Assembly (NCBI GenBank): GCA_963702155.1
Contig: OY969717.1
Location: forward strand, 186,001 to 250,000
Direction: 5' to 3'
Length of the DNA stretch: 64,000 nucleotides
DNA from: G963702155 sp963702155
GTDB taxonomy: Bacteria > Pseudomonadota > Alphaproteobacteria > Micavibrionales > Micavibrionaceae
Part shown: positions 17,541 to 26,041 of the stretch, one piece after another
Layout of the letters: every line of letters starts with the position of its first letter
How positions within the stretch are numbered: the stretch's first letter is position 1
Notes under the pieces: model-generated
The model's database searches: none
Told to the model about the DNA's origin: nothing
The model's input: only the letters and a program-made list of their open reading frames with translations
Translations under genes and position numbers: made by a program

Positions 17541-19448
17541 ATGTCCGATCAAGCATTCTCTCAAAATCCTTCTTCTCCTCCGTATCAGACTATGTTGAGC
17601 CACGCTGATAAGATAAAAAAACTACGCGCTCTATTTTTGGGTCATGGTATACAAGGCTACCTTGTGCCGCGTGCAGATGAGTATCAGGGCGAATGTGTTG
17701 CCGACTATGCCGAGCGGTTACTATGGCTAACGGGGTTTTCGGGCTCTGCAGGGGCGTCCATTATTCTGGCAGAAAAAGCGGCCGTATTGAGTGATGGACG
17801 TTATACAATACAACTAGCGCAACAATTGGACTTGAGCGTTTTCCATGCCGTGGACAGCACTAAAATATCGATTGGCGAATGGCTTGAAAATCACAGGGGT
17901 CAAGAAAATATTATCGGCTATGATCCGTTTTTATATACTCCAAAACAGATTAGAGATATCGAGAAAAAAACAGCGCCGCTCGGTATAATTTTAAAGCCGG
18001 TCGAAAAAAATTTGGTGGACATTATCTGGAATGGCCAGCCACCGGCGCCGCAAACATCTGTTATGGCTTTCCCTGAAAAAGTTGCAGGTACAATCGCAAA
18101 GGATAAGATAAGAGACGTTGCCGCTACACTAAAAAAGCATAATTTCCAAGGCACGATCCTAACCATGCCAGATTCTATTGCATGGCTTTTGAATATTCGC
18201 GCGCGTGACACTAAATACCTTCCAGTTGCTCTTTCTTATGCATATGTTAGTAACGCCGGTAAGGTCACATGGTTTATAAAACCGGGGAGAGTGCCGGATG
18301 ATGTAAAGTGCAAATTAGGCAGTGCGGTTGAATATATCGAACCGCGAAAGATGATGGATTTTATAAAAAATCTACAGGCTGATCTCCCTGTCAGTATTGA
18401 TTTTAAACGCACACCCATGGCATTTCGCTTGATTTTAGAGCGCGCTCATATTCCTTTTAATAATATGAAGGATCCATGCATTGATAAAAGAACGCTAAAA
18501 ACATCTGCAGAAATCCGATCCATTCGTGAAACCCATATTTGGGACGGCCTTGCACTATCAAGATTTTTGCATTGGCTTGACCAATTATCGCTTGATGATA
18601 AATCAAAAATGACCGAAATGCAGGTCGCCGAAAAATTGGAATCCTTCCGTGCAGATCATCCGGCATATAAGGGCCAAAGCTTCCCCGCTATTGCAGGTGC
18701 AGGGGCAAATGGCGCTGTTGTACACTACCGTGCAACACCGGAGACTGACCGCCCATTAGGTCAGGACACGTTATTTTTATTGGATACTGGCGGACAATAC
18801 CTTTACGGCACAACCGATATCACCCGAACAATTTCAATCGGTACACCAACCGATCAAATGAAACAAAATTTTACGCTTGTTTTGAAGGGACACATCGCAG
18901 TTGCCAGTGCAAAATTCCCTGAAGGCACGACAGGCGCGCAGATAGATACAATCGCGCGCCGCCCGTTATGGGAGGAGGGGATAGATTACGCCCATGGCAC
19001 AGGGCACGGTGTTGGTTGCTATCTCTCCGTCCATGAAGAGGCAAGCAACATTTCCCCCCGCGGTCATGACCCTATAAGAGCCGGCATGCTTTTATCCAAT
19101 GAGCCTGGTTATTACCGTGAAGGGGCGTATGGTATTCGCACTGAAAATTTAATTTTGACAGTAGAAACAGATAGAACAAGCGAAAACGGCAAAAAAATAC
19201 TGGCTTTTGATACGGTGTCATTCGCACCTATTGATCTTAACTTAGTCGTAGGCAATATGCTGACATTGCAAGAGCGGACATGGTTAAACCAGTATCATGA
19301 AAAAGTTTTTACCATCTTGATGGATGGTATTTATGATGCCTCACAAAAATACGTTGGGCAAGATGCAGGAGGCGTGAGAGAGGATTACAACGAACAAATG
19401 ACAGAGAGCTTTAAAGCATGGCTGAAACATTCAACTCGCCCTGTCTGA
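17541..19448 (+). CDS. pepP: Xaa-Pro aminopeptidase (M24B family)
   Basis: A 635-residue three-domain aminopeptidase P of the long (eukaryotic APP1-like) type, releasing N-terminal residues preceding proline. The two N-terminal creatinase-like domains lead into a pita-bread catalytic domain with metal ligands in order: Asp in LLDTGGQY, Asp in TDITRTI, His in GTGHGVG, Glu in SNEPGYY and Glu in IRTENL. A C-terminal extension of about 60 residues ends in a Trp-rich helix, as in this subfamily. GAAAGAAG precedes the ATG. It is divergent from the J-domain gene and transcribed alone. Confidence 0.94.
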   Translation: MSDQAFSQNPSSPPYQTMLSHADKIKKLRALFLGHGIQGYLVPRADEYQGECVADYAERLLWLTGFSGSAGASIILAEKAAVLSDGRYTIQLAQQLDLSVFHAVDSTKISIGEWLENHRGQENIIGYDPFLYTPKQIRDIEKKTAPLGIILKPVEKNLVDIIWNGQPPAPQTSVMAFPEKVAGTIAKDKIRDVAATLKKHNFQGTILTMPDSIAWLLNIRARDTKYLPVALSYAYVSNAGKVTWFIKPGRVPDDVKCKLGSAVEYIEPRKMMDFIKNLQADLPVSIDFKRTPMAFRLILERAHIPFNNMKDPCIDKRTLKTSAEIRSIRETHIWDGLALSRFLHWLDQLSLDDKSKMTEMQVAEKLESFRADHPAYKGQSFPAIAGAGANGAVVHYRATPETDRPLGQDTLFLLDTGGQYLYGTTDITRTISIGTPTDQMKQNFTLVLKGHIAVASAKFPEGTTGAQIDTIARRPLWEEGIDYAHGTGHGVGCYLSVHEEASNISPRGHDPIRAGMLLSNEPGYYREGAYGIRTENLILTVETDRTSENGKKILAFDTVSFAPIDLNLVVGNMLTLQERTWLNQYHEKVFTILMDGIYDASQKYVGQDAGGVREDYNEQMTESFKAWLKHSTRPV

Positions 19449-19472
19449 TATATTAAAAAAATCTTCGAAGCA

Positions 19473-20960
19473 TTAATTTGGCGATGTGGTATTCGGTCCA
19501 TTATCAAGATTTTTTAAATCCTCACGCAAAATAATACCAAGATTACTTTCAGGCAAAGACAATTCATCCTGACTTTCTGTGTTTTTTTGCGTTTCTACAT
19601 CAATCATATCTGGCTCAGAGGCGGCATCTTTAAATTTTGCATCTGATGCCTCATTATCTAAAGGAGCACCATTATCTGCACCATCATTGTCGACAGGCTG
19701 ATCCTCCTCAAATGCACTGGTGTCTCCAGTATTTTCGCCATTTTGTAAATCGGACAAGGGCACTTCATTTTGAGAATCTTGTTTTTGCGAAGACGGAGAT
19801 ATTTTATTTTCAGGCTGCATTAAATCTAAAAGACGTTCGCGCGCCTTGTCAGGATGAAATTCAGTAAACGCCGTTAATGTTGTGATTAAATCCGAGGTCA
19901 GCAAAGCTTCCGAAGATAATATTTCACGAACGTTAATAAAATTACGGTCAAATTTTACACGTAAATTGAGTGTCTCTACAAATGGCATATTGTTTTGTTT
20001 TGGAATATAAAGGGTAGTCTCTAAAACCGGATAATCCTTATCATAAAATCTTTTAAAATCTATTTTACGGGGGTCAAGAACGTATCGCGCAATATGACGC
20101 GCCCTGATTATGTCTTCTACATCAGAAAAGCTAAGGCTTTTATCAGAAAAGTATCCGTATGTGTTGTAATAAACTTTTTCTTTTCTTAAAGGGTCAAAAA
20201 GTTGCAATAACACGACTTCTCGGTCTTCTGTAGACTTTATTTGTGGCTTCATGGAAATAAAAGGCTTTTGTACCTTTGGGTGCATCATTGTAAAAATCTG
20301 CAAAGGGGACGTTAATATATCCCAATCTCCAACAGGGTCTCCTTCTTCTTTGATTGTGCCGCCTACCATTCGTAAAGAATCAAAATAACTATCTGTTTCA
20401 AGCGAATTAACAAAGCTGGATGTTCCGCTCGCGATTTGCTGCATTTTTGAGTAACTGTTTGTTGTAACACGTATGCGAACATATGATTTTTCATTCTTTT
20501 TTTGATTTGTAAATGAAATGGTTATATCGCCGACAGGTAAAGTGCTGATCGTATATATTGATTTATCAATAACCTGCCCATCAAATTTACTATAATGCTT
20601 TTCATATGCTAAAAGCTCATTCTCAATGAGTTTTTTCTGCTCCTCAGGTGTAAGCGCCGGACCAATCGTTTGATCAAACTTGGCCAAAGCATGTTTTACT
20701 TCATTCCGGTAAGGACGTTGATCGATAACACCGGAAATTTCTTCATGCACAAGAACACGCATAGGGGTAATACGAAAAGTTTCAAATTTTTTTTCATATT
20801 CATCAAAAAACCGCATATTAAAAAGTCCGGTCTCGGAGAAATAGGATTCCCACTCACTAGCATCGGCAAATGTTTTGGAACCCAGAGCAACGACGCCTAT
20901 GGATAGTAAGATAAAAAACGTAAGAACCGGAAAAAAATATTGTTTCATAAGTGTTTTCAA
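19473..20960 (-). CDS. Secreted or membrane-anchored hypothetical protein, 495 aa
   Basis: A 495-residue protein with an N-terminal signal or anchor helix at about 9-28 and a periplasmic body of mixed alpha/beta character to about residue 375. The last 120 residues are low-complexity, acidic and rich in Asp, Glu, Asn, Ser and Pro, so probably disordered. No enzyme motif is visible. It is convergent with the aminopeptidase gene (24 nt between stops) and downstream of rpsU, from which it is separated by a strong terminator, so it needs its own promoter. Family not recognised. Confidence 0.7.
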   Translation of the reverse strand: MKTLMKQYFFPVLTFFILLSIGVVALGSKTFADASEWESYFSETGLFNMRFFDEYEKKFETFRITPMRVLVHEEISGVIDQRPYRNEVKHALAKFDQTIGPALTPEEQKKLIENELLAYEKHYSKFDGQVIDKSIYTISTLPVGDITISFTNQKKNEKSYVRIRVTTNSYSKMQQIASGTSSFVNSLETDSYFDSLRMVGGTIKEEGDPVGDWDILTSPLQIFTMMHPKVQKPFISMKPQIKSTEDREVVLLQLFDPLRKEKVYYNTYGYFSDKSLSFSDVEDIIRARHIARYVLDPRKIDFKRFYDKDYPVLETTLYIPKQNNMPFVETLNLRVKFDRNFINVREILSSEALLTSDLITTLTAFTEFHPDKARERLLDLMQPENKISPSSQKQDSQNEVPLSDLQNGENTGDTSAFEEDQPVDNDGADNGAPLDNEASDAKFKDAASEPDMIDVETQKNTESQDELSLPESNLGIILREDLKNLDNGPNTTSPN

Positions 20961-21141
20961 AAATTAAAATAGCTTTTCTTTTTATCCATTTTATTAAAGA
21001 TGTATAAAATGAACAAAGCTTTAAAAAAAATAAATACAGTGCTTAGATTATAATCTATGTAAGGGTTAAGTATCAAATTAAACCAAAAGATTATATAATC
21101 AAAAAAATAGTATCAGAATCGTTTGAGGGTCTTGAAAAACA

Positions 21142-21167
21142 AAAACCACTGAATAATCAGTGGTTTT
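21142..21167 (-). terminator. rpsU terminator
   Basis: Eleven-base perfect stem (AAAACCACTGA / TCAGTGGTTTT) with a four-base loop, followed on the minus strand by a T-rich run. It lies 33-58 nt after the rpsU stop codon. Confidence 0.88.
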
Positions 21168-21199
21168 ATTATATTATTGTAACAAGTTCACGTAAAAAA

Positions 21200-21400
21200 T
21201 TAGTCACGATCGCGACGTTTGCGTTCCATCTTACGCCAACGACGAACGGATTCAGACGCTTCGCGTGCTTTTTTCTCGGATGGCTTCTCGTAATGACGAC
21301 GAAGTTTCATCTCACGGAAAATGCCTTCGCGTTGCATTTTCTTTTTCAATACCTTGAGCGCTTGCTCAACATTGTTATCGCGTACGTTAACACTGACCAC
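21200..21400 (-). CDS. rpsU: 30S ribosomal protein S21
   Basis: S21 is a small basic protein of the 30S platform near the anti-Shine-Dalgarno end of 16S rRNA. The 66-residue product begins MVSVNVRDNNVEQALKVLKKK and ends in an Arg/Lys-rich helix (RRWRKMERKRRDRD), typical of alphaproteobacterial S21. The start is GTG with AAGGGG upstream. A six-base inverted repeat covers the start codon and could fold into a small hairpin. The gene is monocistronic with its own terminator. Confidence 0.96.
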   Translation of the reverse strand: MVSVNVRDNNVEQALKVLKKKMQREGIFREMKLRRHYEKPSEKKAREASESVRRWRKMERKRRDRD

Positions 21401-21405
21401 AGTGT
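21390..21405 (-). promoter_or_regulatory. Inverted repeat over the rpsU start codon
   Basis: ACACTG and CAGTGT, separated by four bases, flank and include the GTG start of rpsU. In the mRNA the start codon would lie at the stem-loop junction and the AAGGGG site just outside it. This could tune initiation; S21 itself influences initiation, so feedback is conceivable but not shown. Confidence 0.35.
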
Positions 21406-21760
21406 ATCACCCCTTTCAAAAGGTTTTTGGTTAAATTCACAAAACGGCTTTCTTATTAGCATGTTTAATATCGAAAGCAAACTTTAATTTACAACTATAC
21501 CACAAATCCTTTCATAACACTAAATCATAATAAAACACATTTTATCATTTGACAGAAAAGGGTAAAATTCAATATCACTAATACGCTATATATAATAAAC
21601 GATAAAAGATAATTTATGCATCTTATTTTGAGATAAATTTTAATAGAAATAAACCTGAGGCAGAATTAGGTCGATAAACCTATGTTGAACTCATTATAAG
21701 TAAGACAAAACCTAATGGTGCCAGCATCGATATTCCCGCAAATTTGGAGGCAAGAATATA
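21406..21760. other. AT-rich intergenic region upstream of rpsU and the 82-aa gene
   Basis: About 355 nt between two divergent genes. No further gene is supported. A TTGACA hexamer at 21549-21554 is followed after 17-18 nt by AT-rich bases (ATATCA/TATCAC), a possible + strand promoter, and a TATAAT-like string occurs at 21591-21596. The region must hold both promoters, but only these weak candidates can be seen. Confidence 0.35.
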
Positions 21761-22009
21761 ATGAAATTAGTAGATATCAATGACATTAAAGAACTTTATG
21801 AATGCAAAAGCGCATTAAAATCTCAAGCGCCTAAACAACCGGAAGCACAGTATTCTATAGCCAATATTTTTAAGATAGTATCCAACACGAAAAAAGAATC
21901 GCATTTCTTAATAACGGCTCCCGAAGAAAAGGCATTTTTAAACGCAAACGCACTTCTTCAAGAGGCAAAAGTAGAAGAATATTGGACCCCTCTTTGTAAT
22001 ATTAAATAA
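21761..22009 (+). CDS. Small hypothetical protein, 82 aa
   Basis: An 82-residue soluble protein with a near-ideal GGAGG site about 11 nt before ATG, which makes expression likely. It is Lys/Glu/Ala-rich, predominantly helical, and has two cysteines (residues 14 and 79). No membrane segment or known motif. It is convergent with yejF and ends 17 nt from that gene's stop. Family not recognised. Confidence 0.65.
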   Translation: MKLVDINDIKELYECKSALKSQAPKQPEAQYSIANIFKIVSNTKKESHFLITAPEEKAFLNANALLQEAKVEEYWTPLCNIK

Positions 22010-22026
22010 ATCTTTAGCAAAACGTA

Positions 22027-23643
22027 TCAAGCCCGCGCCTTCAAATTAAGCGCCGCGTCCAGCAAAGCCTTTGTATAATCTTCCTTAGGATTATCAAAAA
22101 TCTCTGCCGCTGGGCCGCTTTCCACAACACGGCCATCTTTCATCACGATCAAATCATGCGCCATCGCCCTTACCACCCGTAAATCGTGTGATATAAACAT
22201 ATAAGAGATGTGGTGCTTATCTTGTAACTCACGCAATAAGTCAACAATTTCCGCCTGCACTGATAAATCCAGCGCCGATGTCGGCTCATCCAAGACAACA
22301 AATTTCGGATGCAAAACCATCGCCCGCGCAATCGAAATCCGCTGCCTCTGTCCGCCCGAAAATTCATGTGGATAGCGGTGCCGCGTCTCCGGATCCATAT
22401 GTACATCGCGTAAGGCCTGAATAACCAAATCATCCTTTTCAGCCACGCTTAAATGCTTCCTGTGCACATCAAGACCTTCTGCAATAATCTGCCCAACACT
22501 CATACGCGGTGAAAGCGATGAAAACGGATCCTGAAAAACTATCTGTAAATCTTCCCGCAGTGGCTTCATATCTTTCCGGCCATAGGCGCTAATGTCAGCC
22601 CCCTCGTATTCAATCAAACCTTTTGAACTCAAGAGCCGCAAAAGCCCAAGTCCTAAAGTGGATTTCCCAGAGCCAGATTCCCCGACAACGCCAACCGTAC
22701 GCCCGAGCTCTGCCGTAATGTTAATCCCGTCTACCGCCTTAACCCAGCTTGTCGTCTTTCCCCAAAACGCCTTCTTTTTAGGGAAGTGAATTTTAATATC
22801 ACTGCCTTGAATAAGTACGGGCGCCTTACCCTCTTTTTGGGGTGCTTTGCTCGTCGGCTGCGCATTCAATAGCATTTTCGTATAATCATGCTCGGGCTTT
22901 TCAAATAAATCCGCGCCCGCCTTTTGCTCGACAATTTTTCCATGCTGCATCACGCATACATAATCTGCCATCTTTTCGACAATGGTTAAATCATGCGTAA
23001 TCAAAAGCAAAGCCATATTCAGCCGCTCTTTCAAATCCTGTAACAGCTCTAATATCTGCGCTTGTATCGTAACGTCCAGCGCCGTTGTCGGCTCATCCGC
23101 AATCAAAAGTTCGGGGTTGTTCGCCAAGGCCATCGCAATCATGACGCGCTGCCTTTGCCCGCCGGATAATTCATGCGGATATGCATTCATACGGTCTTTT
23201 AAATTGGAAAGCCCGACCAAATCAAACAACTCCGCAGTCCGCGCATTGGCATCGGCCTTACTCATTTTCTGGTGCAGGAAAAGCACTTCACCTATTTGCT
23301 TGTCAATTGTATGAAGCGGATTAAGCGCGCTTTGCGGTTCTTGAAAAATAATCCCGATTTGCTGACCCCGAATGCCGCGCATGTAATTTTCACTGCGCCC
23401 GATCAATTCCTCCCCTTCAAATAAAACCGAAGACCCCGCCCCATGTGATGCCATAGGGTAGGGCAATAATTGCATAACAGACAGCGCAGTCACCGATTTC
23501 CCCGATCCCGACTCCCCGACCAGAGCAACCGTCTGCCCCTTATAAATATCAAATGAAACACCCTTAACCGCCTCAAACATAAGGCCATCACTTTGAAAGT
23601 TGACTGAAAGATTATTGATTTTGAGGATTGGATCTTTTTTCAT
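22027..23643 (-). CDS. yejF: Yej-type peptide ABC transporter, fused ATPase
   Basis: A 538-residue protein with two complete ABC ATPase domains in tandem, as in YejF, which energises uptake of peptides such as microcin C through YejA/YejB/YejE. Both halves have Walker A (GESGSGKS), the ABC signature (LSGGQRQR in the first half, FSGGQRQR in the second), Walker B (LLIADEPT, FVVLDEPT) and the switch His (ITHD, ISHD). The partner genes yejE, yejB and yejA lie 19-28 kb away on the same strand, so the operon is scattered. A degraded copy of this gene's first 45 codons sits at 25045-25182. Confidence 0.93.
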   Translation of the reverse strand: MKKDPILKINNLSVNFQSDGLMFEAVKGVSFDIYKGQTVALVGESGSGKSVTALSVMQLLPYPMASHGAGSSVLFEGEELIGRSENYMRGIRGQQIGIIFQEPQSALNPLHTIDKQIGEVLFLHQKMSKADANARTAELFDLVGLSNLKDRMNAYPHELSGGQRQRVMIAMALANNPELLIADEPTTALDVTIQAQILELLQDLKERLNMALLLITHDLTIVEKMADYVCVMQHGKIVEQKAGADLFEKPEHDYTKMLLNAQPTSKAPQKEGKAPVLIQGSDIKIHFPKKKAFWGKTTSWVKAVDGINITAELGRTVGVVGESGSGKSTLGLGLLRLLSSKGLIEYEGADISAYGRKDMKPLREDLQIVFQDPFSSLSPRMSVGQIIAEGLDVHRKHLSVAEKDDLVIQALRDVHMDPETRHRYPHEFSGGQRQRISIARAMVLHPKFVVLDEPTSALDLSVQAEIVDLLRELQDKHHISYMFISHDLRVVRAMAHDLIVMKDGRVVESGPAAEIFDNPKEDYTKALLDAALNLKARA

Positions 23644-23742
23644 AGCAGGCAGTGTAACTGGTTGTTAAAAGAATAAGAAGAACAAATTAATGACAAAAAA
23701 TGAAAACGCAGCCCCCGAAACGGGCCTCTACACAAAATGTAA

Positions 23743-24015
23743 AACACTATAGAAAAAGCAAAACATCAGGGCGCCGATCTTATAAGCATAGGCAATGAAA
23801 GCGCTCTTCCTGATCCGCGTTTAATTAAATCATGGAAAGACATATCCAAAAACCCCATACTTGCCTAAAAGCCAATAACGAATGAATCTTGCGATCTTTA
23901 TTTGCAAGCAGGCGCGACATTTATAGATGCGAGTTTTTATATTTTAAATCAAAAAATCCTTATGCAAGCGACCGTGAACATGTTGCATACTATAGAGTTA
24001 TCGGAAATAAACTAA
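23743..24015 (+). pseudogene. Decayed ThiE-like (thiamine-phosphate synthase) fragment
   Basis: In one + strand frame, two stretches of protein-like sequence are joined across a single TAA at 23866-23868. The first contains GADLISIG and ALPDPRLIKSWKDI; the second contains NESCDLYLQAGATFIDASF and MQATVNML. The order Asp-Pro-x-Leu-x-x-Trp, Pro-x-x-Ala, then a glycine-rich AGA-x-F-hydrophobic strand matches the C-terminal strands of alphaproteobacterial ThiE TIM barrels as I remember them. No start codon or N-terminal two-thirds remains. It lies in the 513-nt gap between yejF and the fasciclin gene; outside this fragment and the terminator I see nothing there. Confidence 0.4.
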
Positions 24016-24095
24016 AAAATTAGACGAGATCAGACATCTCTTCGCTCGCTATGTTTGAGTATTAATAAAAAAACTCAAAATTAGGCAACTGCAAT

Positions 24096-24136
24096 AAAAT
24101 CATGCCCCGCGAGACAGGCAAGCGAGGCATGATTTT
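24096..24136. terminator. Terminator of the fasciclin gene
   Basis: AAAATCATGCC pairs with GGCATGATTTT, and after a one-base mismatch CGC pairs with GCG, giving a stem of about 14 pairs. On the minus strand TTTT follows; on the + strand there is a seven-T run. It lies 20-60 nt after the stop of the fasciclin-domain gene. Confidence 0.85.
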
Positions 24137-24156
24137 TTTAAATATTGTGAACGCAA

Positions 24157-24687
24157 CTATGGCATAATCACTGTATCAATGACATGAATGACACCGTTTG
24201 TTGTTTTAACATTTGGATACGTAACCGTCGCACCGTCAACCATAACGCCGTCTTCGGATTTAACCACGCTCGCGGTTGTCCCTTGCAAGGTCGTCACATC
24301 GGTCGTACCGTCCGCAATGTCTTCGGCCATAATTTTACCGGACACAACATGGTACTTAAGAACCGCTTGAAGCTTTTCTTTATTTTCCGGCTTCAAAAGA
24401 TCTGCAACCGCGCCTTCCGGCAATTTTGCAAATGCCTCGTTCGTTGGCGCAAACACCGTAAATGGGCCTTCGCCACTTAAGGCATCCACAAGGTCAGCCG
24501 CTTTAAGGGCAGTTACCAGTGTTGAAAACTTATCCTTGGACATGGCTTTTTCAACAATATTTTTATCAACCACCTTTTCTTTTTCTGCATGATAGCCGTC
24601 TTTTTTCATTTCATGATGTTCGGCAAGAGCCGTACCGGCAAAACCTGTTGCCGCAATCAACGCTGTCGTTAAAAATAATTTTTTCAT
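24157..24687 (-). CDS. Secreted fasciclin (FAS1) domain protein
   Basis: A 176-residue protein with a signal peptide (Met-Lys-Lys, hydrophobic core, GTALAEHH cleavage region near 22), a His/Lys/Glu-rich spacer and one FAS1 domain from about 50 to 176. FAS1 hallmarks are present: the H1 region with PFTVFAPTNEAFAKLP, the LKYHVV segment and the H2 region TNGVIHVIDTVIMP. FAS1 proteins mediate adhesion to cells or matrix. AGGAG lies close to the ATG. It is monocistronic with its own strong terminator, so probably well expressed. Confidence 0.92.
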   Translation of the reverse strand: MKKLFLTTALIAATGFAGTALAEHHEMKKDGYHAEKEKVVDKNIVEKAMSKDKFSTLVTALKAADLVDALSGEGPFTVFAPTNEAFAKLPEGAVADLLKPENKEKLQAVLKYHVVSGKIMAEDIADGTTDVTTLQGTTASVVKSEDGVMVDGATVTYPNVKTTNGVIHVIDTVIMP

Positions 24688-25044
24688 TTTGTAAGTCTCC
24701 TTATTAGTTTCAATGCATCATAACAATGCCCTTTGAGATTGAAGTAAGGGCGAAAATAAGAATAAAAAGGGAAAAGAAAAGCAAGTAACCTAGCCAAAGG
24801 AAATAACACAATGATAAATAATAGAAAAATAGAAAAATTAAATATTTGTAGGAATAATGTAATGTTTAACGAAAAGGCTTATAAACCTAACAAAAATAAT
24901 GTGTCTTAGTATGTTGAGTGCTATAAACATAAGGAATAAAGGCAAGCGGTACATTAGCCAATTTTTTGTAAAACAAAACGCCAAAAACACTAAGATAAAC
25001 GTATCGCATAAACATCTTCTAAAGCGCCATCATACGTCATCTGA
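24688..25044. other. Intergenic region, no gene supported
   Basis: This 357-nt AT-rich stretch upstream of the fasciclin gene should hold its promoter. Short open frames on either strand lack ribosome binding sites. Its far edge adjoins the broken yejF copy, so part may be leftover from the same rearrangement. Confidence 0.4.
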
Positions 25045-25182
25045 CCCCAACTCCCCGACCATCGCAACCGTCTGCCCCTTATAAATATCAAATGAAACAC
25101 CTTTAACCGCCGCAAACACAAGGCCATCACTTTTAAAGTTGACTGAAAGATTATTGATCTGAAGAATTTTATTTTTTTGCAT
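25045..25182 (-). pseudogene. Truncated duplicate of the yejF 5' end
   Basis: About 138 nt are close to identical to the first 45 or so codons of yejF. The start ATG is at 25182 and the encoded piece reads MQKNKILQINNLSVNF, then AVKGVSFDIYKGQTVA, with the same spacing as YejF. Similarity stops inside the Walker A motif, where GESGSGKS has become GELGSDD, and the frame ends soon after. It cannot encode a functional ATPase. It lies in the same orientation as yejF, about 1.4 kb beyond that gene's start. Confidence 0.85.
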
Positions 25183-25240
25183 GGATACAAATATGGGATA
25201 TAACAAAAGAAATATAAAGCTCAATTTGAAATAGTTTTCA

Positions 25241-25849
25241 GTGAATAAATTCTTTTTAATTTTTACAGTTTTTTTGTTCAATTTCGTTTTGTCTTCTGAA
25301 GGACATTCATTTGATCTTCATTATGAGTATTACTATAAACCGATTAAAAAAATTCATTTCAATGCAAGCCAAAAACTCACTTTGGAAAAAGCATTCAAAG
25401 ATAACTCTGATATACCGCTACATACGATAGAAAGAATACAGATACGTGATGATCAAGGTAGGGTAATTGCGTATACGCCAACACGTATTAAAGCGATTCC
25501 TTTGTGTCTCAATAAAGATGTATGTTGGGTTTTTATGTGGAAAACAGTGTATCCATGGCCTGCAATCTTCAAATTTAATACCAATTCTGAAACATGGATT
25601 TATGATAAAAACCCGCCTTTGCAATATTCTAGAGGAGGATACTTTTATCAAGGATTCACAGAAAAATTCAATCTAGCCTTCGGAACGCTCGGTGTTATTT
25701 TATTACTAATAAATAAAGCATGGTTTTTTGCAGTTTGCGTATTTTTTGCGTTTATGATGTGTTTTCAAATTGCCAAATATCGAGACTTGTCAAAAGTTAA
25801 ACAAGAATGGATAAAACGTTTGTTGTTTTTTGGTTACCATGCCTTTTAA
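25241..25849 (+). CDS. Secreted/membrane hypothetical protein, 202 aa
   Basis: A 202-residue protein starting at GTG with no clear ribosome binding site. It has an N-terminal signal-like helix (about 4-22), a periplasmic part to about 145 with two cysteines in CLNKDVCW that could form a disulfide, and two hydrophobic helices near 148-180, ending in a short basic tail. AT-rich and Phe/Lys/Ile-rich. The next small membrane-protein gene overlaps its 3' end. Family not recognised. Confidence 0.6.
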   Translation: MNKFFLIFTVFLFNFVLSSEGHSFDLHYEYYYKPIKKIHFNASQKLTLEKAFKDNSDIPLHTIERIQIRDDQGRVIAYTPTRIKAIPLCLNKDVCWVFMWKTVYPWPAIFKFNTNSETWIYDKNPPLQYSRGGYFYQGFTEKFNLAFGTLGVILLLINKAWFFAVCVFFAFMMCFQIAKYRDLSKVKQEWIKRLLFFGYHAF

Positions 25850-26024
25850 TATCCCGTTTGTTCCTATAGAGCCATACCTGATAACGGCTGCAATATTAGG
25901 TTTATGGTGTGTTAGCGGGACTTTTATATTTGGGTTACCTTTTGTCTTAACGTTTATGATTACAATATCTGCGTTTTTCTTTTGCGCGATAAAAATGGCT
26001 AAATACAAACTCGATAATGAATAA
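25839..26024 (+). CDS. Small two-TM membrane protein
   Basis: From the ATG at 25839 this is 61 residues with two hydrophobic helices (roughly 12-30 and 33-52) and a charged end, KMAKYKLDNE. A TTG at 25830 would add three residues. It overlaps the end of the preceding gene by 11 nt, so the two are probably translated from one mRNA. Function unknown. Confidence 0.45.
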   Translation: MPFNIPFVPIEPYLITAAILGLWCVSGTFIFGLPFVLTFMITISAFFFCAIKMAKYKLDNE

Positions 26025-26041
26025 TCAAAAGTAATATAAGC

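Noticed and set aside
24899..25084. 61-codon + strand frame upstream of the 202-residue gene
   Set aside because: Its second half is antisense to the broken yejF copy and there is no ribosome binding site.
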